In this document: in pieces, positions 1 to 5,191 of the stretch | Layout: every line of letters begins with the position of its first letter | Position numbering within the stretch: the stretch's first letter is position 1 | From: Methylomonas sp. | Lineage (GTDB): Bacteria; Pseudomonadota; Gammaproteobacteria; Methylococcales; Methylomonadaceae | Direction of reading: 5' to 3' | NCBI GenBank assembly: GCA_026988195.1 | Contig: JALSLS010000004.1 | Span: forward strand, 1 to 5,355 | DNA: 5,355 nucleotides | Position numbers and translations under genes: made by a program | The notes under the pieces: generated by a model | Database searches by the model: none | Seen by the model: only the letters and a program-made list of their open reading frames with translations | What the model was told of the DNA's origin: nothing

Positions 1-911
1 CAATTTTAGCGGTAATGCTAGGCACATTGAAGGCGGGTGATCATGTATTGAGTTCGCGTTCTATTTTTGGTACCAGTACGATTTTATTTACCAATATTCT
101 TTCTAAATTTGGTATTGAATTTGATTTTGTTGATCTTTCAGACCTTGATGCATGGAAAGCATCCATCAAATCAAATACCAAGTTACTTTTTGCCGAGACA
201 CCTTCAAACCCGATAACAGAATTGGTTGATATAAAAGCACTCTCTAAAATTGCGCATGACAATGACGCTTTGCTCGTGATTGATAATTGTTTTTGCACAC
301 CCGCGTTACAGAAGCCTCTGGCATTAGGTGCTGATATTGTCGTGCATTCGGCAACTAAATATATCGATGGGCAAGGGCGGTGTATGGGGGGGGCGATAGT
401 TGGTAAAAAGTCAGTGATCGGTGAAGGTATTTTTGCTGTACTAAGAAGCGGTGGCGTAACCATGAGCCCATTTAATGCTTGGGTATTTACCAAAGGTTTA
501 GAAACGTTAAACCTGCGAATGAAAGCACATTGTGACAATGCTTTAGTCTTAGCAACGTGGTTGCAAGCGCAAGATAATATTGAAAAGGTTTACTATCCAG
601 GCTTGGCAGATCATCCGCAATATGAACTGGCAAAACAACAGCAAAAAGGGTTTGGCGGTATTGTATCTTTTGTTGTAAAAGGTGGAAAAGATGCAGCATG
701 GAATATTGTAAATAACCTAAAAATGCTATCTATTACCGCTAACCTTGGAGATACTAAAACTACTATCACCCACCCAGCAAGTACAACTCACGGACGTTTA
801 TCGCAACAGCAACGGGATGATGCAAGTATCTCTGATGGGCTTTTACGTTTATCAGTCGGATTAGAAGATGTTATTGATATACAAAAGGATTTGGCTCGTG
901 GCTTTAAGTAA
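1..911 (+). CDS. metZ: O-succinylhomoserine sulfhydrylase, 5'-truncated by window edge
   Basis: PLP-dependent enzyme of the Cys/Met metabolism family; MetZ makes homocysteine from O-succinylhomoserine and sulfide in methionine synthesis, in the cytoplasm. The frame is open to the left edge (codons for I-L-A-V precede the ATG at 15), so that ATG is internal and roughly 90-100 N-terminal residues are missing. Counting from that Met, the PLP-lysine motif SATKYIDGQGR has its lysine at residue 115, the cofactor-binding Asp is D90 in VIDNCFCTP, and the substrate-side motif ETPSNP is at 61-66. The C-terminal THPASTTHGRLS and LRLSVGLED blocks (253-264, 277-285) are intact. DGQGR after the lysine favours MetZ over cystathionine gamma-synthase, which usually has NGHSD. 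The stop is TAA at 909-911. In several gammaproteobacteria metZ follows purF; that side lies outside the window. An 8-G run (386-393) lies in the codons just after the lysine motif. Confidence 0.93.
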   Translation, partial: ILAVMLGTLKAGDHVLSSRSIFGTSTILFTNILSKFGIEFDFVDLSDLDAWKASIKSNTKLLFAETPSNPITELVDIKALSKIAHDNDALLVIDNCFCTPALQKPLALGADIVVHSATKYIDGQGRCMGGAIVGKKSVIGEGIFAVLRSGGVTMSPFNAWVFTKGLETLNLRMKAHCDNALVLATWLQAQDNIEKVYYPGLADHPQYELAKQQQKGFGGIVSFVVKGGKDAAWNIVNNLKMLSITANLGDTKTTITHPASTTHGRLSQQQRDDASISDGLLRLSVGLEDVIDIQKDLARGFK

Positions 912-952
912 TCGAATACTTAAGACTATGAAATTACAAAAGTGATAAAAAC

Positions 953-968
953 AGGGGGGGTGGCAAAA
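953..968 (+). repeat. 16-bp direct repeat, left copy (A-G7-TGGCAAAA)
   Basis: This sequence is identical, base for base, to 3426-3441 immediately upstream of the glycerate kinase start. Similarity continues leftwards (AAATTACAAAAG… here, AAAATACAAAAC… there, each followed by an A-rich stretch), giving about 38 bp of imperfect match. The two copies bracket the whole accessory segment with the Rhs fragment. This could be a duplicated junction, a recombination site or a family of dispersed motifs; the low-complexity G run weakens the argument. Confidence 0.6.
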
Positions 969-1100
969 CATGACCATGATTCGGGATGCTTGGATGCTGG
1001 TGTGGAAAATGATGATATCGGAATACTCCGATTTTGGAATGAGAAATAAATTGAATACATAACGATATTTTTTGAAAACGGTAAAACGAAAACAACGCAA
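967..1100 (+). repeat. Dispersed intergenic repeat, copy A (~130 bp)
   Basis: It starts at AACATGACCATG and matches 3126-3262 at about 90% identity: ten substitutions and a 2-bp indel over the first ~128 bp by hand alignment, with looser similarity after that. The core contains a hairpin-like ATCGG…CCGAT around 1017-1032. Unlike copy B, it lacks the GTAGGTTGGGTT inverted-repeat arms. A 30-codon frame runs through both copies (970-1062 here), but all the differences inside it change amino acids, so it is treated as non-coding. Confidence 0.85.
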
Positions 1101-1165
1101 TTCAGGACACCCTACATGTGATACAGAAAAACAAGCCCTTTATCAGTGCTCGTATTTTTTAATAA

Positions 1166-1191
1166 CGCAGAGGTCGCTGAGTACCGCAGAG
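1166..1191 (+). repeat. Short CGCAGAG-type repeat block
   Basis: Three heptamers occur at a 9-10 base period: CGCAGAG (1166-1172), CGCTGAG (1175-1181) and CGCAGAG (1185-1191). I recall arrays of this kind scattered between genes in many environmental proteobacterial and other bacterial genomes. No function is known to me. It is too short and irregular to be a CRISPR array. Confidence 0.6.
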
Positions 1192-1230
1192 TAACCGTAA
1201 AGAGCCTGATTTGCTCCGCCTTTTTTTCTC

Positions 1231-1280
1231 GGTGTGGAAACCAATAAACACCGATATTGGAATGAAAAAAAATTATGAAT
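1231..1280 (+). repeat. Dispersed repeat, copy C (short, internally deleted)
   Basis: GGTGTGGAAA is followed, after a gap of about 10 bases relative to copy B, by ACACCGATATTGGAATGAAAAA and then an AATTATGAATA-like tail. This matches the middle of copy B (3158-3216). It overlaps the presumed start codon of the Rhs fragment (1275), so that gene's apparent 5' end and translation signals come from repeat DNA. This supports the view that the gene was truncated when sequences were joined here. Confidence 0.7.
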
Positions 1281-2537
1281 AAACAGATGACAAAGATAAA
1301 GCAAACTCAGGGTAATGAAAACAATACCCCAGCGTCGCTACGTCTGTTTATCTTCCCAATGTTGTGCGCAGATGGTGTCATTCGTATCTGGGTGTTGCCT
1401 TATATTATGGATGTGGCAGACAACCGCCTCACCGACAGCCGCGATGCCAACCCCAATACTTGGGAGTACGACAATAGAGACAGGCTCAAAAAACGCGGCA
1501 AGCTTAACTACGCTTATGATGATAATGGCAGTTTGATTTCTATTACGCATACCGACAATGGCTTACAAAAGCGCTTTATTTATAACCTTGATAATCGTTT
1601 AACGGAAGTTAAAGATGGTTCAGGCAATACCATCGCCCGTTATCAGTATGACCCGTTTGGACGACGTGTATCAAAAACAGTCAGTGGCACAACGACTTAC
1701 TTCTTCTACGCACAAGAAGGCCTGGTTGCCGAGATGGATAGCACAGGCACAATAAAAACCCAATACGGCTATCGTCCGCATGACTCTTTAGGCAGCAGCG
1801 CCTGGGGGACTAATCCGCTGTTTATAAAACAAGCGGGCTATGTGGGTTATTACCAGAATGATCAGCTCGGTACGCCACAGCAGGTTGTAACGGCAAGTGG
1901 GCAGGTTATTTGGGACGCGTATTATTCGGCATTTGGTAAGGCTACGGTTACTACGGACGTTATTACTAATAATCTTAGATTGGCTGGGCAGTATTTTGAT
2001 GCGGAGACTGGGCTTCATTATAATTATTTTCGGTATTATGATCCTAGTACGGGACGGTATGTGACAAGTGATCCTACAGACTTAATTGGAGGAATCAACG
2101 TTTATGGATATGTGAAAGGTAATCCATTTTATTGGATAGACCCGTTTGGTTTAAGGGCTATGTCTGCGGGTGTAGATGTGACAGTAACAGCTATTGTAGG
2201 AAAGATAGGGGGGAAATTAGGGGTTAATAGTCAAATATTTACTGATAGAGAGCAAAGCTACATAGTTAAAGGAAGACCTAAACGCAATGGCTTCAATGTT
2301 GGTATAGATGGGACAGCGAATGTTGCTTTTTTTAACGGAAAAGGAAATGGAAGAGAAGAATGGACAGGAGATTTTGATTCTTACGATTTTAATGCTTTTA
2401 CGTTTTCAATTTCATTTTTTAAAGGTGGTGGGTGGTATGGCTTTTCCTTAGGAAGAGGAGTTTCATTCATAAGCGCTGGAGCTTCCAATACTATTGATAC
2501 TTTTACCCCTTCTCCATACACATGGGGTTGTAAGTAA
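1275..2537 (+). CDS. Truncated Rhs/YD-repeat protein with unrecognised C-terminal tip
   Basis: This encodes 420 residues, whereas full Rhs toxins usually exceed 1,000. Residues 1-42 resemble nothing I know. Degraded YD-repeat sequence starts near residue 43 (PYIMDVADNR in place of a YxYDxxGNR pattern). YD repeats follow (YDNRDRL, YAYDDNGSL, YNLDNRLTEV, YQYDPFGRRV), then the Rhs core (NDQLGTPQQV at 195-204, AGQYFDAETGLHYNYFRYYD at 237-256, GRYVTSDP at 260-267) ending with DPFGL at 289-293. In Rhs proteins this motif marks the boundary to a variable, usually toxic, C-terminal domain. Here that tip is 294-420: Gly- and aromatic-rich, with alternating hydrophobic stretches suggesting beta strands (GFNVGIDGTANVAFF; FNAFTFSISFF; GGWYGFSLGRGVSFIS) and one Cys at 419. 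No secretion signal, shell repeats or known catalytic motif are visible. The start at 1275 has no clear ribosome site and lies in repeat DNA; ATG 1407 is an alternative. It may be a 5'-truncated remnant or an orphan cassette. GC falls sharply after about 1920. Confidence 0.85.
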   Translation: MNKQMTKIKQTQGNENNTPASLRLFIFPMLCADGVIRIWVLPYIMDVADNRLTDSRDANPNTWEYDNRDRLKKRGKLNYAYDDNGSLISITHTDNGLQKRFIYNLDNRLTEVKDGSGNTIARYQYDPFGRRVSKTVSGTTTYFFYAQEGLVAEMDSTGTIKTQYGYRPHDSLGSSAWGTNPLFIKQAGYVGYYQNDQLGTPQQVVTASGQVIWDAYYSAFGKATVTTDVITNNLRLAGQYFDAETGLHYNYFRYYDPSTGRYVTSDPTDLIGGINVYGYVKGNPFYWIDPFGLRAMSAGVDVTVTAIVGKIGGKLGVNSQIFTDREQSYIVKGRPKRNGFNVGIDGTANVAFFNGKGNGREEWTGDFDSYDFNAFTFSISFFKGGGWYGFSLGRGVSFISAGASNTIDTFTPSPYTWGCK

Positions 2538-2540
2538 TCC

Positions 2541-3056
2541 ATGGAAAAGTGTTACGTTTATAGAAAAAAGGTTGTATTTGTTTTTTCCTTGCTCTCTGTT
2601 TTTTCTGTTTTTATAAATAATATGATTCCATATTGTTCTCTTTCTGTTGATGAAGAGTCATTACTTGAGAGTTTGTTTTTTGGCTTGATTGTGGTCTTAA
2701 TATTCTCTGGTATTTATTGCTGGAAAATGAGTTTTAAAAAGAAAAGAAAAACTATCACCGATTTGCTTTTTCTTGTAGTGCCAATTGTCTTATCAGCTCC
2801 TATAGCTTGGTCTACAATGTCTCGTGGACATATTGTGATGGTACAAAACTGGCAGTTTGATGGTGTTATTTCTAATAAATTTAGATCTGTGAACCATTTC
2901 TCTAGAGCGATAACAGTTAATGGGATTAACTATGAATTCATTCCTGCCAATATATGGGAGGCTATAACCATAGGAGATAGAATTGTTAAGAAGTCTTGTA
3001 CAAATACCATGAAGGTTAATGATAAAGATTTAGATTATATAATCGAATGGGATTAA
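2541..3056 (+). CDS. Small three-helix membrane protein, putative immunity protein to the Rhs tip
   Basis: 171 residues; not a family I can name. Hydrophobic segments at about 11-30, 44-62 and 73-92 look like transmembrane helices, with a Lys/Arg-rich stretch (65-70) between the second and third that predicts a cytoplasmic loop. A soluble domain follows (about 93-171), with the pattern DGVIxNKFRSxNH, VNGxxYEF, IGDxIVKKS and MKV. I recall similar beta-rich tails in other uncharacterised bacterial proteins, without a known role. The gene begins one sense codon after the Rhs stop and in the same frame (TAA TCC ATG), so it is probably co-transcribed and may be translationally coupled; no strong ribosome site is visible. 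Its position directly after an Rhs tip is the usual place of an immunity gene. If that reading is right, membrane location suggests the toxin acts at or across the inner membrane. GC is only about 25-28% in sampled 60-base blocks, well below neighbouring genes. Confidence 0.75.
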   Translation: MEKCYVYRKKVVFVFSLLSVFSVFINNMIPYCSLSVDEESLLESLFFGLIVVLIFSGIYCWKMSFKKKRKTITDLLFLVVPIVLSAPIAWSTMSRGHIVMVQNWQFDGVISNKFRSVNHFSRAITVNGINYEFIPANIWEAITIGDRIVKKSCTNTMKVNDKDLDYIIEWD

Positions 3057-3092
3057 TCAAAACTCGGTAAGTTGGGTTAATTGATGGAGACA

Positions 3093-3362
3093 CGTAGGTT
3101 GGGTTGAACGTTTTTTATGAAACCCAACATGACCATGGTTTGGGATGCTCGGCTACGGGTGTGGAAAATGATGATATCGGAATACACCGATATTGGAATG
3201 AAAAATAAATTGAATATATAACGATATTTTGAAAACGGTAAAACGAAAATAAAACAACACAAGGAATTTAAAATTTGAATATTGGCATGTTGTAAAAAAT
3301 AACGGTGATAACTTTGGCATGGTCATGTTGGGTTTCGCAAAAACGGCTCTACCCAACCTACG
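3093..3362. repeat. 270-bp element with 45-nt inverted repeats (MITE-like or paired palindromic repeat)
   Basis: The left arm 3093-3137 and the reverse complement of the right arm 3318-3362 match at 39 of 45 positions; the six mismatches all lie in the 14-nt centre. Both ends share CGTAGGTTGGGT and GAAACCCAACATGACCATG. Each arm is itself a small hairpin: GTTGGGTT (3098-3105) pairs with AACCCAAC (3121-3128), and GTTGGGT (3327-3333) with ACCCAAC (3351-3357). The central mismatches fall mostly in the hairpin loops, suggesting that the stems are what is conserved. The 180-bp interior encodes nothing credible. No transposase is present and I see no obvious target-site duplication. GTAGGTTGGGTT/AACCCAACCTAC palindromes are, from memory, common intergenic repeats in gammaproteobacteria and cyanobacteria. 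Confidence 0.8.
3126..3262 (+). repeat. Dispersed intergenic repeat, copy B (~130 bp)
   Basis: This is the second copy of the repeat at 967-1100, in the same orientation. Similarity starts exactly at AACATGACCATG, the inner end of the left inverted-repeat arm, and fades after AAAACGAAAA near 3250-3262. It contains ATATCGG…CCGATAT (about 3174-3194), a better stem than in copy A, where two substitutions break the right half. The direct pair A/B flanks the Rhs fragment and its neighbour, so recombination between them could delete the cassette. Confidence 0.85.
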
Positions 3363-3425
3363 TTGTACCGATACCTCATAATTTATGGTTGAAAGGCTTA
3401 AACAAAATACAAAACCCCGAAAAAT

Positions 3426-3441
3426 AGGGGGGGTGGCAAAA
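3426..3441 (+). repeat. 16-bp direct repeat, right copy; also covers the gckA ribosome-binding region
   Basis: This sequence is identical to 953-968. It ends four bases before the ATG at 3446. Its GGTGG (3432-3436) sits nine bases upstream of the start and is the only plausible Shine-Dalgarno-like sequence, so the G7 run (3427-3433) is part of the translation-initiation region. Slippage in the run could change spacing or strength of initiation. Confidence 0.55.
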
Positions 3442-3445
3442 TAGT

Positions 3446-4645
3446 ATGAATAATACCCAAGAAGATCTGTTATCTATCTTTCAAGCGGGCTTGAATGCCG
3501 TTGCAGGTAAAAAGGTTGTTAAGCAAGAGTTAGCAGCAGGTAACTATAAAAAATATTCTCATTTTGTTGCGATTGGTAAGGCGGCTGAAGCAATGCTATC
3601 AGGTGTTCCAAATGATGAGATATGTAGTGCGCTTTTAATATCTAAACACGCTCATATCAGTGAGCAATTTTATCGCAATGATCGAATTACCTGTATTGAA
3701 TCTGATCATCCTATCCCCAAATCTGCTAGCCTCAAAGCAGGAGAGATATTACTTAACTACTTGGAAAATCTCCCTAAAAGTGAGCCAGTTCTATTTTTAA
3801 TCTCTGGTGGTGCATCAGCTCTAGTCGAATTTTTGGAAGAGGGCTGGGATTTAGTTAAACTTCAAGAGCTTACAGATTATCTTTTATCGAATGCCTATTC
3901 GATTGATGAAATGAATGCGGTGAGGCGTAGATTATCCAAAATAAAAGGTGGGGGATTATGGCGTTATATTGGTGATCGGCCTGTCACTTGTTTGATGATT
4001 TCTGATGTGCCAGATGATGACCCCGCTGTAATCGGATCTGGATTATTATTTCCTTCTAAGGGCGGTTCCTTGCCCGCATTACCAAAGAAATGGTCTGAAA
4101 AGTTGGCTGACTATAAATACATCACAGTGCCGAATAATTTTAATTGGAAGATTGTTGCCTGTTTAGATCAAGCTAAAAAAGCCGCTAAGACTCATGCTGA
4201 GACACTAGGTTACCAAGTAGAAATAATATCAGAATTTCTAAATAAAGATGCAGAAGTAACCGCAAAAGGCTGTGTGGATATATTGAAGAAGAATAAAAAT
4301 ATATTAATGATTTGGGGTGGGGAAACAACAGTAAAGCTCCCTAAAAATGCTAAAAAAGGGGGGAGAAACCAGCACTTAGCATTAGCGGCTGCCATTGCGA
4401 TGGATGGTTTGAAGGATACTTATTTATTATCAGCGGGTACGGATGGCTCTGATGGGTTTACTAGTGCTACAGGTGCGATAGTTAATGGAGAAACGGTTGA
4501 TAAAGGATTACAGGAACAAATAAATGCAAAAGACTATTTAAGGTATGCTGATTCTAATAGCTATTTTATGCAGATAGGAGGCTTGATTGAGACAGGCTCT
4601 ACAGGCACCAATGTAATGGATTTGGTTTTGGGTATTAGCGTTTGA
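3446..4645 (+). CDS. gckA: Glycerate 2-kinase (MOFRL/DUF4147 family)
   Basis: Cytoplasmic enzyme that phosphorylates D-glycerate to 2-phosphoglycerate with ATP, feeding lower glycolysis. In methylotrophs gckA serves the serine cycle; in others the same family (ttuD) serves tartrate, glyoxylate or hydroxypyruvate metabolism, and the symbol is chosen on that basis. The 399 residues are close to family length. Visible signatures: VAIGKAAEAM (41-50, with K45 the likely counterpart of the lysine proposed as catalytic), ESDHPIPKSASLKAGE (85-100), LISGGASALVE (118-128), EMNAVRRRLSKIKGGGLWR (155-173), MISDVPDDDPAVIGSGL (184-200). The C-terminal MOFRL domain has WGGETTVKLP (290-299), KKGGRNQHLAL (303-313; R307 probable active-site arginine), LSAGTDGSDGF (328-338) and GSTGTNVMDLVLGI (384-397). 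The gene appears intact. It stands alone on its strand after a repeat-rich gap, and its last 11 bases overlap the end of the convergent thioesterase gene. No terminator is visible in the overlap. Confidence 0.92.
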   Translation: MNNTQEDLLSIFQAGLNAVAGKKVVKQELAAGNYKKYSHFVAIGKAAEAMLSGVPNDEICSALLISKHAHISEQFYRNDRITCIESDHPIPKSASLKAGEILLNYLENLPKSEPVLFLISGGASALVEFLEEGWDLVKLQELTDYLLSNAYSIDEMNAVRRRLSKIKGGGLWRYIGDRPVTCLMISDVPDDDPAVIGSGLLFPSKGGSLPALPKKWSEKLADYKYITVPNNFNWKIVACLDQAKKAAKTHAETLGYQVEIISEFLNKDAEVTAKGCVDILKKNKNILMIWGGETTVKLPKNAKKGGRNQHLALAAAIAMDGLKDTYLLSAGTDGSDGFTSATGAIVNGETVDKGLQEQINAKDYLRYADSNSYFMQIGGLIETGSTGTNVMDLVLGISV

Positions 4646-5027
4646 CAGGGATGGGCTTTCGATTTTCATCCATTGCGATAAAAGTGTAAACAGCTTCCGT
4701 GACCTTTATGTGTTCATTGGTCTGTTTTCGTCTTCTAGCCCATGCTTCTATATGAACGGCGATCGATGTTCTACCAATTTTAACGGTTTCACAATAGCAA
4801 CTGACTTCGTCCCCAACAAAAACGGGTAAGTGAAAAGTCATTGCCTCTACTGCTATCGTAACGACACGAGAATTTGCTATATATCGTGAATGGGAGGCAC
4901 CTGCACTATCCATTTGAGACATGATCCAGCCCCCAAAAATATCACCATCTGGGTTTGCATCAGCTGGCATGGCAATTCTGCGAAGTGATGCATGTTTATC
5001 TTTTGGGTAAGGGCTAGGGCTTGGCAT
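4635..5027 (-). CDS. yciA: Acyl-CoA thioesterase, YciA-like hotdog fold
   Basis: 130 residues, typical for the single-hotdog YciA/BACH-type family, which hydrolyses acyl-CoA thioesters to free acid and CoA in the cytoplasm. The diagnostic block RRIAMPADANPDGDIFGGWI (16-35) is followed by MSQMD, with D40 in the position of the catalytic aspartate of characterised YciA proteins. FHLPVFVGDEVSCY (65-78) and VKIGRTSIAVHIEAWARR (82-99) match the central strands, and EAVYTFIAMDENRKPIPV (111-128) the last strands. The start at 5027 fits family N-termini; upstream on the coding strand a weak AAAGAAA lies about seven bases away. It is convergent with gckA and the two stops overlap, an arrangement that limits independent transcription termination. 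The natural substrate cannot be read from the sequence; family members are often promiscuous and are thought to control CoA pools. Confidence 0.9.
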   Translation of the reverse strand: MPSPSPYPKDKHASLRRIAMPADANPDGDIFGGWIMSQMDSAGASHSRYIANSRVVTIAVEAMTFHLPVFVGDEVSCYCETVKIGRTSIAVHIEAWARRRKQTNEHIKVTEAVYTFIAMDENRKPIPVKR

Positions 5028-5064
5028 AATATTTCTTTAGTTTGGATAAATAAGAGCGAGAATA

Positions 5065-5093
5065 ATAACACTGTTAAATACTTAAATTCCCAA
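5065..5093 (-). promoter_or_regulatory. Weak candidate sigma-70 promoter for yciA
   Basis: On the minus strand, TTGGGA (5093-5088; 4 of 6 to TTGACA) and TGTTAT (5070-5065; 4 of 6 to TATAAT) are separated by exactly 17 bases. This would place the transcription start about 30 bases before the ATG. The region is AT-rich, so such pairs arise easily by chance. The terminator just upstream makes an own promoter for yciA likely. Confidence 0.3.
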
Positions 5094-5136
5094 GAAATGT
5101 ATTAGCTTGATGAATTATTGTAAGATTTTTAGGTAT

Positions 5137-5167
5137 AAAAAAGCCTCGCGTATAGCGAGGCTTTTTT
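5137..5167 (-). terminator. Intrinsic terminator, symmetrical, after the phasin-like gene
   Basis: GCCTCGC (5143-5149) and GCGAGGC (5155-5161) form a perfect 7-bp GC-rich stem around a 5-base loop (GTATA). They are flanked by A6 (5137-5142) and T6 (5162-5167), which extend the pairing to 13 bp and supply a U-run in either direction. No plus-strand gene reads into it closely, so its main job is probably to end the minus-strand transcript of the gene at 5192-5355 and insulate yciA. Confidence 0.9.
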
Positions 5168-5168
5168 G

Positions 5169-5185
5169 AAAGCTTAAAAAGCTTT
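5169..5185. repeat. Short inverted repeat (AAAGCTT/AAGCTTT) beside the terminator
   Basis: A perfect 7-bp arm pair with a 3-base loop lies between the stop codon of the minus-strand gene and the main terminator hairpin. It may add a second small 3'-end hairpin protecting the transcript, or be chance in AT-rich DNA. Confidence 0.45.
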
Positions 5186-5191
5186 AGTCGA

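Larger units (their letters stand above)
912..1274. other. Non-coding, repeat-rich gap between metZ and the Rhs fragment
   Basis: This 363-base gap has no credible gene. It holds, in order: one copy of a 16-bp sequence that recurs before the glycerate kinase gene (953-968), a 134-bp dispersed repeat (967-1100), a block of CGCAGAG-type units (1166-1191) and a shortened third copy of part of the dispersed repeat (1231-1280). I see no strong terminator behind metZ. The only candidate is a 4-bp GAGC/GCTC stem at about 1202-1216, followed by CCGCC and a run of seven T, which is too weak to call. Confidence 0.7.
3057..3445. other. Non-coding gap with inverted-repeat element before the glycerate kinase gene
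   Basis: These 389 bases hold no credible gene. They contain a partial GTTGGGTT motif (3071-3078), a 270-bp inverted-repeat element (3093-3362), the dispersed repeat copy B within it, and the second 16-bp direct repeat (3426-3441). I could not identify a convincing sigma-70 promoter for the downstream gene. CATAAT at 3377-3382 resembles a -10 box but has no matching -35. Confidence 0.7.

Noticed and set aside
41..538. Long minus-strand open frame opposite metZ
   Set aside because: It is a shadow of metZ, whose plus-strand frame has clear catalytic motifs; the antisense peptide matches nothing.
970..1062. A 30-codon open frame (M-T-M…) conserved between repeat copies A (970-1062) and B (3129-3221), looking like a duplicated small protein gene
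   Set aside because: The substitutions between the copies all change amino acids (for example V/I, W/R, R/W, L/M, R/L, T/S, I/F, K/R, I/T) with none silent. There is no ribosome site, so protein selection is unlikely.
861..1100. Minus-strand open frames over the dispersed repeat (861-1100 and 3077-3262/3153-3356) with similar peptides
   Set aside because: The similarity is just the reverse reading of the DNA repeat. The frames run into metZ or the inverted arms and have no start signals or recognisable domains.
1166..1191. CGCAGAG units as the start of a CRISPR or iteron array
   Set aside because: There are only three heptamers with 2-3 base gaps and no unique spacers, cas genes or replication gene nearby.
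1202..1228. Possible terminator after metZ: GAGC/GCTC followed by a T run
   Set aside because: The stem is only 4 bp and the T run is separated from it by CCGCC, too weak to call.
2535..2543. Rhs and membrane-protein frames as one protein split by a nonsense mutation
   Set aside because: They are in the same frame with only TAA TCC ATG between, but the second part begins with Met and a membrane helix and sits where an immunity gene is expected. Two genes is the simpler reading.
3377..3382. CATAAT as a -10 box for gckA
   Set aside because: No acceptable -35 hexamer lies 15-19 bases upstream. TTGTAC at 3363-3368 is too close.
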